A DNA stretch of 63,761 nucleotides from Muribaculaceae bacterium (GTDB lineage Bacteria > Bacteroidota > Bacteroidia > Bacteroidales > Muribaculaceae): positions 1-63,761 of the forward strand of contig JAFLTS010000016.1 of NCBI GenBank assembly GCA_022509185.1, written 5' to 3'. Under the pieces are notes generated by a model. It made no database searches, was not told the DNA's origin, and saw only the letters and a program-made list of their open reading frames with translations. Of this stretch, positions 8,051 through 17,537 are shown piece by piece; within the stretch, counting starts at the first letter, position 1; every line of letters begins with the position of its first letter. Position numbers and translations under genes: made by a program.

Positions 8051-9694
8051 ATGAAATTTATCTCAAAACAACAACTCGGGATACTTACCCTTTCTTTGGC
8101 AGGTGTATTGACCGGCTGCACAAATGAGCCTGAGACTCCCTTAAACGGGGCTTCGGAAGGTTCGACGGGAGATATTCGTCCTTTGATCACTTTGAATATA
8201 AGCTCCCTCACCACCGGTTATGATGCCCGTGTCACTGAAAGGATTACATCGCTGCGCATAATAATTCTTAGTGAAACCGACGGAAAGACATATGTGGAAT
8301 GGAACAAGCATATTGACTTAACTGCAGAAGGCAATTATACAGGCACTTCCGCCAATACTTTCAATTATATCTTTTCCAGATCCACGGTTCCGGGAGTGAA
8401 GAAGTTTTATCTTATAGCCAATGAAGAAACGGTGAACTCTGTTTCTTTTGACGATATGGATGTCCCCGAATGGCTTGAGACCGGAGGAAGTCTTTCCGAC
8501 GTTCTCAATCATTTCGGCCGTGAGTATATTCCCGGATATGATGATTACCAGATCTATAAAGATGAGGAAGACTATCCCGAGATTTCGGAAGAACAACCTA
8601 AGGGAGAGGAATTGCTCGATATTTTCAGCCATATTTATTTCACACCTGAATATAATATAGACAACGGAAATATAAAACTTCTTTATTCCAGCTATTACGA
8701 AGGATTTGAAATCATAGATCCGCGTGCCACACGGAGCAGTAAGTGGGGAGGTTCACACACCAGGGATGAAAATTCAGAAGGATTGGAAATAGATATCTCC
8801 GATCTTAGGCCTGAGGATTATCAGGTGGATAATAATTTCTATTTAGTGCCTTGTGCCACGAAATTCTATCTTGAGTTTGTAAACTACCGTATAAATTCAT
8901 TGAAAATCAACTCTGCAGAGATAGGCGGCATTGCTGACACCAACTTTATTATTCCCCAGCTCGAAGATTCAGAAAAGGAAAAGTTGTTAGGAGGAAAGAA
9001 AGTATGGTGGACCGACTGGCTGGCAGCCGTGTCGAAAGCTTCACATTCTTATCCGGAATATGAACCCAATATTGGCTTTAACTCAGAAAACGGCTGGATA
9101 TCCGATTTCAGAGTGCCGGCAGACGCCTATTCCCTTTCTGAAGACCCGGAACCGGGAAAGGATAGTATCGGTAATGAACCGGAGGAAAGTGAGGAGATTG
9201 AAATAAAAGGTTGGAGATATTTTTTGGAGGTATCCGACAATAGAACAATAGGCGGATATGGAACTGAAGACAGTAATAAATCTAAGCCTACTGTTAGGGA
9301 ATACGGTCCGTTTTATCTTCCTGAAAGTCATTTTCTGGTGCCCGTAAAGAGTCAGGGAAGTGAAACCGAAGAGGAAACTAATTCTTCCGGTGAAATTGAT
9401 GAGGTGGATTCTGAATCAACGGATAATATTGTAGAGGATCCTTCTGAGCCAGAGGTAAGGGTTATGGAGCAAAAGTATTATCTTACTATGGACCTTGAAG
9501 ATACCGGTAAAGAGGAAGATAAGAAGCCAAACTTCACCAATGTCGAGATAGGGAATCTGAACTCTATGTTCCGGAGTACATGTCTTAGGATCCGTGTCAC
9601 TATGATTGATTGGAACAATGCAGGAGCTTTTGCCCAAATCAGGCCCTGGAATGAACATTACACCAACGGATATTTAACTGAAGAAAAGCAATGA
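8051..9694 (+). CDS. Fimbrial accessory lipoprotein 1
   Basis: A 547-residue lipoprotein (LTG|C, Cys23). The N-terminal domain has the fimbrillin-family pattern: ITLNISSLTTGYDARVTERI then SLRIIILSETDGKTYVEWN, with FYLIANEE later, as in minor Mfa/FimC-E-type subunits. Residues about 450-480 are rich in Glu, Ser and Thr (SQGSETEEETNSSGE), suggesting a flexible linker. Near the end, LRIRVTMIDWNNAGAFAQIRPWNE is a typical last fimbrillin strand. The start of the next gene overlaps its stop codon (ATGA), implying tight translational coupling. The exact position in the fimbria is not visible. Confidence 0.75.
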   Translation: MKFISKQQLGILTLSLAGVLTGCTNEPETPLNGASEGSTGDIRPLITLNISSLTTGYDARVTERITSLRIIILSETDGKTYVEWNKHIDLTAEGNYTGTSANTFNYIFSRSTVPGVKKFYLIANEETVNSVSFDDMDVPEWLETGGSLSDVLNHFGREYIPGYDDYQIYKDEEDYPEISEEQPKGEELLDIFSHIYFTPEYNIDNGNIKLLYSSYYEGFEIIDPRATRSSKWGGSHTRDENSEGLEIDISDLRPEDYQVDNNFYLVPCATKFYLEFVNYRINSLKINSAEIGGIADTNFIIPQLEDSEKEKLLGGKKVWWTDWLAAVSKASHSYPEYEPNIGFNSENGWISDFRVPADAYSLSEDPEPGKDSIGNEPEESEEIEIKGWRYFLEVSDNRTIGGYGTEDSNKSKPTVREYGPFYLPESHFLVPVKSQGSETEEETNSSGEIDEVDSESTDNIVEDPSEPEVRVMEQKYYLTMDLEDTGKEEDKKPNFTNVEIGNLNSMFRSTCLRIRVTMIDWNNAGAFAQIRPWNEHYTNGYLTEEKQ

Positions 9695-11046
9695 AAAAGC
9701 CGATAAAGGCAACTATAGGAATATCTCTTGTATTGGCAGGATCCATTGGTTTGGTTTCGTGCCAAGAGGAAGGGGTGGTAAATAAAGAGGAGTCACCGGA
9801 TTATTGCGGAAGATACCTCGATTACTTCCAGGTGATACCGGTTTCAAGGGCATCTCTTGGTGAAGAGCCCGGATTTGAGGAAATGCCTGTTTTCAGTGAT
9901 TTCCTGGATGAGAAATTCAAATATTCAGAAGAATTGGGGAACGAGAAGAAGAGCTATCTTTATATTTCCCAGCTCACTGATAATATAGTGCCATTTCAGG
10001 ATGCAGGTACCGGTGATGTGACAGGTGACGATGTAAACCTTTACAAGTATTTTTTCCAGGAACGTCTTATGTTCCAAAATCCCGATTGGGATAACGGCTA
10101 TAATTTTTTCCCCGAAAAAAAAGAGGATATGGTAGACTGGGATTTTGTAGGACAGAACGGCCCCTTCGGTAACGGTTATGCCCTCTGCGCCTTATATTTT
10201 CCCTATTCCAATAAGATTCAGGAGTTTAAGGTGGAGGAAGATCAGTCTACCCTAGAGAACCTGAGGAAATCGAATATTCTTGGGGCCAAACATTCCAATT
10301 CGGCTCTTTATACACGATTGCAATTCCGCTTATGGCATCTTATGACAAATTTGAATGTTACTGTGTATGTGCCGGTCTTCAAAGATGGAGTAACTGAAGC
10401 GACAGATAGCCAAACGCCCGTAAAAGATGCAGAGCCGTCGGGATATTTTGCAGATTCAATGATAGGAGCAGAGGTGTTGGATGTTTATAACACATACAGT
10501 ATAAACTTCAAGACAAAGCAAAGTGAGGCTGCTCCCTACACATTTGCAGATATCACGGAAACCGGTAATCTTGTGAAGGAATTGAAGATGTACAGACATC
10601 CTTTAGAAGATTCCAATAATGGAAAGACACCGGTTGAAAGAATCCGTGTAAGAGATTTTATGCCTGAAGATGAAATTCCGGAAACAATGCGGGATAAGGA
10701 GTATGATGATGTATATGTCTATAAGTTCAGCGTACTGATCCCACCGCGTCAGAAAAGTGATTTTACAGACAGAGATTTCTTGAGATTTAAGGTTAAAAGC
10801 ACACTGGGTGATGGAATCATTAAGAATTTTGTCTTTAACGGCTCTCAGGAATACCATCAAAATCCTGAAGGAGCCGGAATATTCCTGAATGATGAAGGGA
10901 GCCAGCAGAACATCACGCTATATTTGAAGAGAAAAGGCTCCGAAGTGTTGTTGGTAGAGGCAAACGTGATAGACTGGACTGATGCAAGTTCCGATATGTT
11001 TGTAAATCCGGAGCCTCCGAAGAACGGAAAGGAAAACGATAAGTAA
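9691..11046 (+). CDS. Fimbrial accessory lipoprotein 2
   Basis: A 451-residue lipoprotein (LVS|C, Cys24) with a candidate cleavage point VSR|A at residue 53. The body follows the fimbrillin plan: YALCALYFPYSN, RLQFRLWHLMTNLNVTVYVPVF (a common fimbrillin strand before the second domain), and near the C terminus NITLYLKRKGSEVLLVEANVIDWT, the usual last strand. It overlaps the previous gene by 4 bp and the next by 1 bp (TAATG), so all three are translationally coupled. I cannot assign it to a specific Mfa3, Mfa4 or Fim subunit. Confidence 0.73.
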   Translation: MKKPIKATIGISLVLAGSIGLVSCQEEGVVNKEESPDYCGRYLDYFQVIPVSRASLGEEPGFEEMPVFSDFLDEKFKYSEELGNEKKSYLYISQLTDNIVPFQDAGTGDVTGDDVNLYKYFFQERLMFQNPDWDNGYNFFPEKKEDMVDWDFVGQNGPFGNGYALCALYFPYSNKIQEFKVEEDQSTLENLRKSNILGAKHSNSALYTRLQFRLWHLMTNLNVTVYVPVFKDGVTEATDSQTPVKDAEPSGYFADSMIGAEVLDVYNTYSINFKTKQSEAAPYTFADITETGNLVKELKMYRHPLEDSNNGKTPVERIRVRDFMPEDEIPETMRDKEYDDVYVYKFSVLIPPRQKSDFTDRDFLRFKVKSTLGDGIIKNFVFNGSQEYHQNPEGAGIFLNDEGSQQNITLYLKRKGSEVLLVEANVIDWTDASSDMFVNPEPPKNGKENDK

Positions 11047-13076
11047 TGAAAAGAAAGCATTTGATATATGGTATTGTGACCACACTCTTTGCAGGGGCTT
11101 TCAGTTCGTGCAAGGAAGACACATATCTTGGAAACGATTTGATTGAGGAAGGCGGAGTTTTGCAGGTAAATGCCGAGTTGAAAAAACCGGCTTCAACCCG
11201 TGGTTATATTGAATCGGGCAAAATAGAGGAAGGCATATTCACCTTAACCTATCCCTATTATTATGCCAATATCAATGTGGGAGAGGGAACCTTTCGTTTT
11301 AACTATGCCTTCGGTCAGGTAAGCTTCCAGGGATCAACAGGCTTTGCCTATAATGTCACATCAGATGGTCCGGTGGAACTAAGATGGGCTGAAAAAAGCT
11401 CCGGAGCCAACAACGGCGTGTATGTTCGTCCGAACTATTATGATAATACGGCCACTTTATTCATGGACAATGTGCTGTATGGCACCGGTGCCTCCGGTAC
11501 GGGCGGCGCCTTGTCACCCAGAGATACCATCATTTCTCTTCCCGAAGATAATCCTTATATAGCTGCAAAATTTGACGACGAAGAGGGTACAAACGATCTC
11601 TTATGGGGAAAAGGAACAGCGAAATTAAATTCGAGATGGATAATGATGGAGATGCATCATTATATGTCGAGAGTGAAGGTAAACGTCACGGTAAAAAAAC
11701 GTGAAGGCCAGATGAATATTGATCTGAGGAATGCAAAGGTTAAAATTACTAATGTATTGCAGGTACCTAAAAGCTATAACCGTAAGACCGGAGAACTATA
11801 CTTTATAGGGCAGACGGCAGGTAAACTTAATGAATCTGAAACAATACAGCCCGAACAGTATCAAGACTTCCAGATGGTGTATAGACAAAATGAGGTAGAG
11901 GAAGGGGAGAGTCCGGAGAATCCGGAAACCCGTGTGGATGAAACTGCTACGTTGGTCGAAAATTACTGGTGGGAGAAGCCTATTAAAAATTATGTAGAAC
12001 CGGATGAGGAAGATGAAGAAAAGATGATCGAGTATGAGGTATATTCCACCTACGATTTTGTATTTCCTCCCCAGACTTTACAGACAGATGATAAAAGGCC
12101 GAGACTCGTTATTACGGTTCCTGCCAAAGACTATAATGACGGTGCCAGTGAGTATGGTAAAGAAGGAGATATAGAGTTTTCCGGCTATTTGCCCAGATCC
12201 ATGTTTGTGAAAGGTGAGGGAGAACAGGAAATGGTGCCCGAACGTCTGAACTTCCTGAAGGAATATGCTCTTACTATCAATACCAGCCTCGAACCGGGCG
12301 AGCCTGAACTGGAATTCATGCCTGTGACGGTAGAGCCATGGGTAGACAAGGGGCATCTTGCACCTAAATCGAACCAGGCCGGAATTGGAAGTGCTGCAGA
12401 TTTCTATAAGATGATAGAATATTATAAGGCAAACAATACTTTCCAGCTTGGTAGATACGGATATATAATGGACGAAAAAACCAATAAATGGAGGTTCCAG
12501 TTCAGAGCTACAAATGTGGAGTTGGAGCTTGAGAAAATTCAAGGGGAAATGAAACCGGGAACACATACGGAAAACGGAGTGACACCACCTTTTGAAATTG
12601 ATGTAAGAAACAGAGTGGAACTGGTGGTTTTGCCTGATGGGTCAAAATATGAATTAGAAACTAAAAATGGGGCAAATGAAGGATTATATGAACTTCTTAC
12701 TACTGATCCTATAGGGGTGGTACAAACTGAGGAATCTTCACCGGAAAAAAATAATTTTTCCGAGCTTATAGAGGCTTATGAGAGTAAGGCCAGGAAGGCA
12801 TTAAGATTGGCAATTTTCGGTGAATATGATAAAGATGAAAAGAAGTGGATATTTAAAATCAGCGATGATATAATACTTGATTATAAGGATATTGTGGGGA
12901 AGATGCCGGCAGGAGAGTTACATCCCTATAGAATGTACTTAGATACAAATAAAGTAACAGTAAAAAATTATCCCGGAGAAGAAGGACCTAAGGTACTGGA
13001 ACTGGAAGATGAGGATGGAGCCACTGAGTTATACAACATACTTACCTACCAAACTCACGTGACTGATCAACCGTAA
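11046..13076 (+). CDS. Fimbrial lipoprotein with two C-terminal repeats
   Basis: A 676-residue lipoprotein (FSS|C, Cys22) with candidate cleavage point STR|G at residue 52. Residues about 60-435 are fimbrillin-like (LNSRWIMMEMHHYMSRVKVNV and, at the second-domain end, EFMPVTVEPWVDKGH). Beyond that lie two diverged copies of a roughly 100-residue module, about 449-552 and 568-668. Shared landmarks are FYKMIEYY / FSELIEAY, DEKTNKWRF / DKDEKKWIF, EKIQGEMKPG / KDIVGKMPAG and LYELLT / LYNILT. The duplication suggests an extended binding tail. The gene has no close relative that I recognise by name. Confidence 0.72.
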   Translation: MKRKHLIYGIVTTLFAGAFSSCKEDTYLGNDLIEEGGVLQVNAELKKPASTRGYIESGKIEEGIFTLTYPYYYANINVGEGTFRFNYAFGQVSFQGSTGFAYNVTSDGPVELRWAEKSSGANNGVYVRPNYYDNTATLFMDNVLYGTGASGTGGALSPRDTIISLPEDNPYIAAKFDDEEGTNDLLWGKGTAKLNSRWIMMEMHHYMSRVKVNVTVKKREGQMNIDLRNAKVKITNVLQVPKSYNRKTGELYFIGQTAGKLNESETIQPEQYQDFQMVYRQNEVEEGESPENPETRVDETATLVENYWWEKPIKNYVEPDEEDEEKMIEYEVYSTYDFVFPPQTLQTDDKRPRLVITVPAKDYNDGASEYGKEGDIEFSGYLPRSMFVKGEGEQEMVPERLNFLKEYALTINTSLEPGEPELEFMPVTVEPWVDKGHLAPKSNQAGIGSAADFYKMIEYYKANNTFQLGRYGYIMDEKTNKWRFQFRATNVELELEKIQGEMKPGTHTENGVTPPFEIDVRNRVELVVLPDGSKYELETKNGANEGLYELLTTDPIGVVQTEESSPEKNNFSELIEAYESKARKALRLAIFGEYDKDEKKWIFKISDDIILDYKDIVGKMPAGELHPYRMYLDTNKVTVKNYPGEEGPKVLELEDEDGATELYNILTYQTHVTDQP

Positions 13077-13222
13077 AAGTTTCAAGATAAAGGGGAATGA
13101 TTATCTGCAAAAAATATCCAAAAATAATATCAAGATGATTATGCCGTCAAAAATTAGGGATATTGGGTGCATTTCGGATAAACATATAAAAGAATAATAA
13201 TAGCTATTATACTGAATAATAG

Positions 13223-15145
13223 ATGAAAATAGAAAAAATACTGACCTTAATTACAGGTATATTGATATCCGGATTTATTCTTACCTCATGCCAGGATGAG
13301 CTGGGAGTAAAAACGGAAACGCCCCGGGAATCTACTATTGGCCCCCTGAAGGCAGTAGTGACCTTTGACGGATTTGAGGGTTCTCAGATCACAACGCGAG
13401 CCACGGTGAATCCTGATGACGGTTGGTCGTTAGGCAGGACACATGATAAAAGAAACGAACGAGGTGTATATGTGTTTACAAGCGGTGATACAGTAGGTGT
13501 TTTCACCCGTTCGGGAAATCTCAGCATACCCGGTGGGGGTCCTATAATAAATGTTCCGATGCATTTTGAAAGGCAGGAATACGAAACCGGAGGAAATACA
13601 GCTGTAACCCTGGTCAACTATGATGTTGAGGTGAATACAGCCGGTATGAACAAAAAGGAATGTTTCATGTATTATCCCTACTCACCGGGAGTGGGAAATA
13701 TCAACAATTATAATCCTGAAACCGGTTATATGGAGAGTAAGGATGAGTATCCGATGCCTGGGTTACCGATACGGTTGTTAGACCCCACGGATAATCTTAT
13801 AAAGTGTCGTGACGTAGCATTTTTGTATGAATTGACAGATTCAAGCCTAAAGAAAGGTATCCTTTCCGGGGCTTTTTATCATGCCTTCAGCCGCCTTTTG
13901 ATAATGAGGGGGGAAGGATTTGACAATCCTGTAAGGAAAACCGAGAAAGGAGAATTGGTTGAGGATAAAAGCATAACTGTAGTTATGAACCTGCCGGCTA
14001 CTCACTATCGCGTGGTAAGCTATCCTATAGTGAATTCCGGTGTAACGGAGAAAGTAAGATGGACGAATCAGTTTTACTACGACCAGACATACAAGGTGAA
14101 TGGAACAAGTTTCACACCAGAGGAAGCCAGGAAGTGGCCTGCATGGAAAGGAGAACCTTACTTGGTAAATGGAGAAGATGAGCCTCGTGAAACCTACTAT
14201 TGTATTATCCCGGTGGTATACCAGACCTTAACCCCCTCAAGCACTTATGGAAGCCAGTACTCGCCGGCTATGTCGATATCATATATAGAGATGTATGATA
14301 ATAAAGGGGAGCTCCAACATGTAAGTTCTATTGATTTGAAAACATCAGCTAATGCTGTAGCTTCAAAGACTCCGTCCAACAGATATGAATACGGATTGAT
14401 CATAGAGACCAATGAATTGGGAGTCACAGCCAATCCGGTAAACATCATGGATTGGGATCCCGAGCCTGAAGGAGGAGATATCACTGAAGACCGAGGCAAC
14501 GGAATAGCATCAATCGATAATTATCAAAAATGGGCGGAGGCTTATATCAGTTATAAGAGTTCTAAAACCACCGAGGAGCAAAAGGCCAAGGACTTTGAAG
14601 AACTGAGGAACTATGGAAACTATATAGACGGGGTATTCCATTTCTATATCACCAAAAATCTTGACTTTACAGGAGAGAAATGGGAAACCATAGAAAGTTT
14701 TACCGACATACTTGAGGGAGGCAATAATTTCTACAACGTCAGCATCAGCAACATTAAGAGCACTCAGCCATTGTTTGGAGAGATTACCGGCAACGGAGGT
14801 ATAATAAATCTTAGTTTTAATAATATCAACATAATTTCTAAGGATACGGAGTCCATCGGCGCTTTGGCAAAAAAAATCGGAAATCAGGCCAATAATAGAG
14901 AGTCTACAATATTTGAAAACTGCAATATAAATGCGAACGTGGTGAGTGAGGGCCCGGTGGGTATTCTGGCCGGTTCCATGGCCTTTGGCAATATAACAGA
15001 TTCTGATTTTTCCGGAGCTCTTACAGGGAAAAGCACTTGTAGCGGTGAATATAATAAATTATTCGGGACAGACCCGGTTCCCGGAATCGAACCGAAAATA
15101 GAGAATTGCAAGTATTCCGACTCCATATTATTTTCCGAAAAATAA
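13223..15145 (+). CDS. Fimbrillin-family lipoprotein with beta-helix-like tail
   Basis: A 640-residue lipoprotein (LTS|C, Cys23) with TTR|A at residue 59. The fimbrillin-like (Mfa_like_1-type) region is clear: GVYVFTSGDTVGVFTRSG, YYPYSPGVGNIN, KGILSGAFYHAFSRLLIM, and ending at VTANPVNIMDWDPEPEGG. The tail begins with GIASIDNYQKWAEAYISY...LRNYGNYIDGVFHFYIT, which resembles the tail module of the preceding gene. It continues into GLUG-like beta-helix turns (FENCNINANVVSEGPVGILAGSM). A 146-bp gap separates it from the previous gene, so a secondary promoter is possible, although the theme and strand are unchanged. Confidence 0.75.
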   Translation: MKIEKILTLITGILISGFILTSCQDELGVKTETPRESTIGPLKAVVTFDGFEGSQITTRATVNPDDGWSLGRTHDKRNERGVYVFTSGDTVGVFTRSGNLSIPGGGPIINVPMHFERQEYETGGNTAVTLVNYDVEVNTAGMNKKECFMYYPYSPGVGNINNYNPETGYMESKDEYPMPGLPIRLLDPTDNLIKCRDVAFLYELTDSSLKKGILSGAFYHAFSRLLIMRGEGFDNPVRKTEKGELVEDKSITVVMNLPATHYRVVSYPIVNSGVTEKVRWTNQFYYDQTYKVNGTSFTPEEARKWPAWKGEPYLVNGEDEPRETYYCIIPVVYQTLTPSSTYGSQYSPAMSISYIEMYDNKGELQHVSSIDLKTSANAVASKTPSNRYEYGLIIETNELGVTANPVNIMDWDPEPEGGDITEDRGNGIASIDNYQKWAEAYISYKSSKTTEEQKAKDFEELRNYGNYIDGVFHFYITKNLDFTGEKWETIESFTDILEGGNNFYNVSISNIKSTQPLFGEITGNGGIINLSFNNINIISKDTESIGALAKKIGNQANNRESTIFENCNINANVVSEGPVGILAGSMAFGNITDSDFSGALTGKSTCSGEYNKLFGTDPVPGIEPKIENCKYSDSILFSEK

Positions 15146-15151
15146 TCGATA

Positions 15152-17503
15152 ATGATAAAGAGACTTCTTAAGATATTACCCGCAATGCTGCTATTGATGG
15201 TTTTCGGCAGCTGTCGCGATGAAATTACCTTGGATACGGGTTTAAGACAAGGAGATGAGCTTCCTGTGGAGTTTGAATTTATCTTGCCTGAAAACGACTG
15301 TCAGACCCGTAGCATGGAAAACCCGCGAAAAGAATTTGAAAACGGTGATGTGATCCATGTTGAAGCTACCTTTGAAATGAGAGAGGGGGGTACTTATACG
15401 AGTTATACTGCCTTGGAATATGATGGGGATAAGAAAAGATGGGGAACGTTGCTTGATGCCACCAACCCGAATAAAACACCCGTTATGACCTGGCCAAATA
15501 ATGCAACAAAAGGTACTTTCAAAGCATATTACATCCATGGAAGTAACGCCATGCTGACACCGGGTGCTTCCGTGCCCTCAGAACCTGCATCATTATCAGA
15601 GATGACCGGTACTACCGGAATGTACGGTAGTCCTGATACCGACCCCCTTCAGTCGATTAATAATCCGGCTGAAAATTATGGTCACGCTGTCAGAATTAAA
15701 TTTGAGCATGCATGTGCTTATCTTATCATTGACGAGTTACCCAAAGGAATCGCCGACACTTTCTTGTTTACACAGAAAAATGAAGAGGGAGAGTCATTCA
15801 AAACAGCCTATCAGCTCACACGCACGGGTAATAGTCTTCAGCTGGAATTTCTCCGTATTCCGGTAAGCAACGGAGAATATTATGTTTCCGGTGAGGCTAA
15901 AAAACAAACATATGAGGAGGAAGGGGAAGAGAAAGCTTATGTAGGTTTCTTCCTGGCTCCCGGCGATTATAATAGTTTCTCAATAGGTTATCCCGGCTTG
16001 GGAGGGAAATTTGAACCATATTTGTCTTATACCAAATCGGAGACGACGGGAGAGGACGGGGTTAACGAAAACAATACCTTGGAGGCAAACGGTATATATC
16101 ACTTTAATGTAGCGAAATCACAAGGAATAATAAAAGAGAGTGATGCTAACGGGGAAAATTGGGATGAAGACGGAGATTACTATATAATTGTAGATCCTGA
16201 AAGATTTTTATATGCCATAAGCTTCACTGAGGATTATTATGAAAAGGGAGTGCAGATTCTTGAGGCGACTGTAAACGGAGGTACAAGGTTACTTCACAAC
16301 ATAGATATGCAATTTAGTAAATACACATATTTTGAGCCCGATGAAAAATATTCCGCTACATGGGATCCCAGGTTAGGACGATCCAAGGTTTTTGACGGAG
16401 ACTTTCATTATATAAAAAATATAGGCAGCCCTTTCCTTCACAGAAATGAAGGCACAATCAAGAATGTGGGTATTGAAAACGTTAAGATGGACGTGATAGG
16501 TTATCATGATGAGGATAACATGTTAGACCAATCAGGACAAGGTGCCTTAGTGGCTCTTAACAGTGGGACTATACAAAATGTCCATTTCCGTAAGGGTCTT
16601 GATATTACAGTAAATGTTAATGCGGAGGATGACCAGAATGTATTGTCAATCGGATGTATCGTCGGCTATAATACGGGTACAATTTCAGAAATTTACCTTC
16701 AGGATACCTTTACTCTACATGTGCAGAATTATACAGGAGGCGAAGGAAGTAAGGAACCGGTAATTCCCACACTTAATATCGGCGGTATCGTAGGGCTCAA
16801 CACAAAAAATGTTTCATCAGTAAGTCCCTTGTCAGGCACACCCCTAATAAATATCTATAATTCCTGTAACGGTAGCCTGGGAGAATATTATGTGGGTGGT
16901 TTCATTGGTAATAACGATGGAGGCACCGTAGAAGATATTATGCTTCCGGATATCAATATCAATACCAGAAACAGTTTGGGTATCATTTCATGTATAGGAG
17001 GAATTGCCGGACAGATGTCAGAAAAGTCTGCCTTGCTGAGGAATTGTGTTGTCAGCGGATCCACCTGGACAGGAGAAAGCACAATACCAAGCGGATCTAC
17101 TTTGAGTTCTCAATCTTATTTGGGAGGAATGGTAGGAAAATTCGACCCAAGTTCCTCCATTATGTCTTGTACGGCAGTAGTAGGATTGCTGAGTCCTATA
17201 CCTCTGAATGACGGTGTATTGTATGGAATGGGTGGAGTGTTCGGATGTATAAGTAAGACTCGAGAATTTGATGTTCACGGCACTATTGAGATAATCATAT
17301 CAAACGGATTGATGCTTGATGACACACGCGACAACATGAAAAACGGAGATTTTGCCGGAATTGTACCGGTGGGCTTCACTTGGGAGGCTAACGGAGATTG
17401 GGAAGGCTATTCTGCGGCTGAAAAGAACATTATGGTGAAAGAGAACAATCATGATGAAAACGGCGAAAGAATATATATAGGGGCTGAAATGGATATGGAT
17501 TAA
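15152..17503 (+). CDS. Large fimbrillin-family lipoprotein with GLUG-like beta-helix
   Basis: A 783-residue lipoprotein (FGS|C, Cys21) with QTR|S at residue 53. The N-terminal half is fimbrillin-like: FENGDVIHVEATFEMREGGTY, MTWPNNATKGTFKAYYIHG, AVRIKFEHACAYLIIDEL, and the end AKSQGIIKESDANGENWDED. From about residue 420 to 720 the sequence repeats short turns such as GTIKNVGIENVKMDV, GALVALNSGTIQNVHF, GCIVGYNTGTISEIYL, GGIVGLNT, GGFIGNNDGGTVEDI and GGIAGQM. This is the GLUG-type right-handed beta-helix pattern seen in adhesins. It is the largest subunit of the operon and a good candidate for a tip adhesin (inference). It lies 6 bp after its neighbour. Confidence 0.76.
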   Translation: MIKRLLKILPAMLLLMVFGSCRDEITLDTGLRQGDELPVEFEFILPENDCQTRSMENPRKEFENGDVIHVEATFEMREGGTYTSYTALEYDGDKKRWGTLLDATNPNKTPVMTWPNNATKGTFKAYYIHGSNAMLTPGASVPSEPASLSEMTGTTGMYGSPDTDPLQSINNPAENYGHAVRIKFEHACAYLIIDELPKGIADTFLFTQKNEEGESFKTAYQLTRTGNSLQLEFLRIPVSNGEYYVSGEAKKQTYEEEGEEKAYVGFFLAPGDYNSFSIGYPGLGGKFEPYLSYTKSETTGEDGVNENNTLEANGIYHFNVAKSQGIIKESDANGENWDEDGDYYIIVDPERFLYAISFTEDYYEKGVQILEATVNGGTRLLHNIDMQFSKYTYFEPDEKYSATWDPRLGRSKVFDGDFHYIKNIGSPFLHRNEGTIKNVGIENVKMDVIGYHDEDNMLDQSGQGALVALNSGTIQNVHFRKGLDITVNVNAEDDQNVLSIGCIVGYNTGTISEIYLQDTFTLHVQNYTGGEGSKEPVIPTLNIGGIVGLNTKNVSSVSPLSGTPLINIYNSCNGSLGEYYVGGFIGNNDGGTVEDIMLPDININTRNSLGIISCIGGIAGQMSEKSALLRNCVVSGSTWTGESTIPSGSTLSSQSYLGGMVGKFDPSSSIMSCTAVVGLLSPIPLNDGVLYGMGGVFGCISKTREFDVHGTIEIIISNGLMLDDTRDNMKNGDFAGIVPVGFTWEANGDWEGYSAAEKNIMVKENNHDENGERIYIGAEMDMD

Positions 17504-17537
17504 GAACCGGCTTACACCGCTTTGAAACTAACCTAAG

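Noticed and set aside
12078..12566. 162-codon minus-strand ORF inside a fimbrial gene
   Set aside because: It lies wholly antisense to a well-supported lipoprotein gene, has no family pattern or ribosome binding site, and is a by-product of codon usage.
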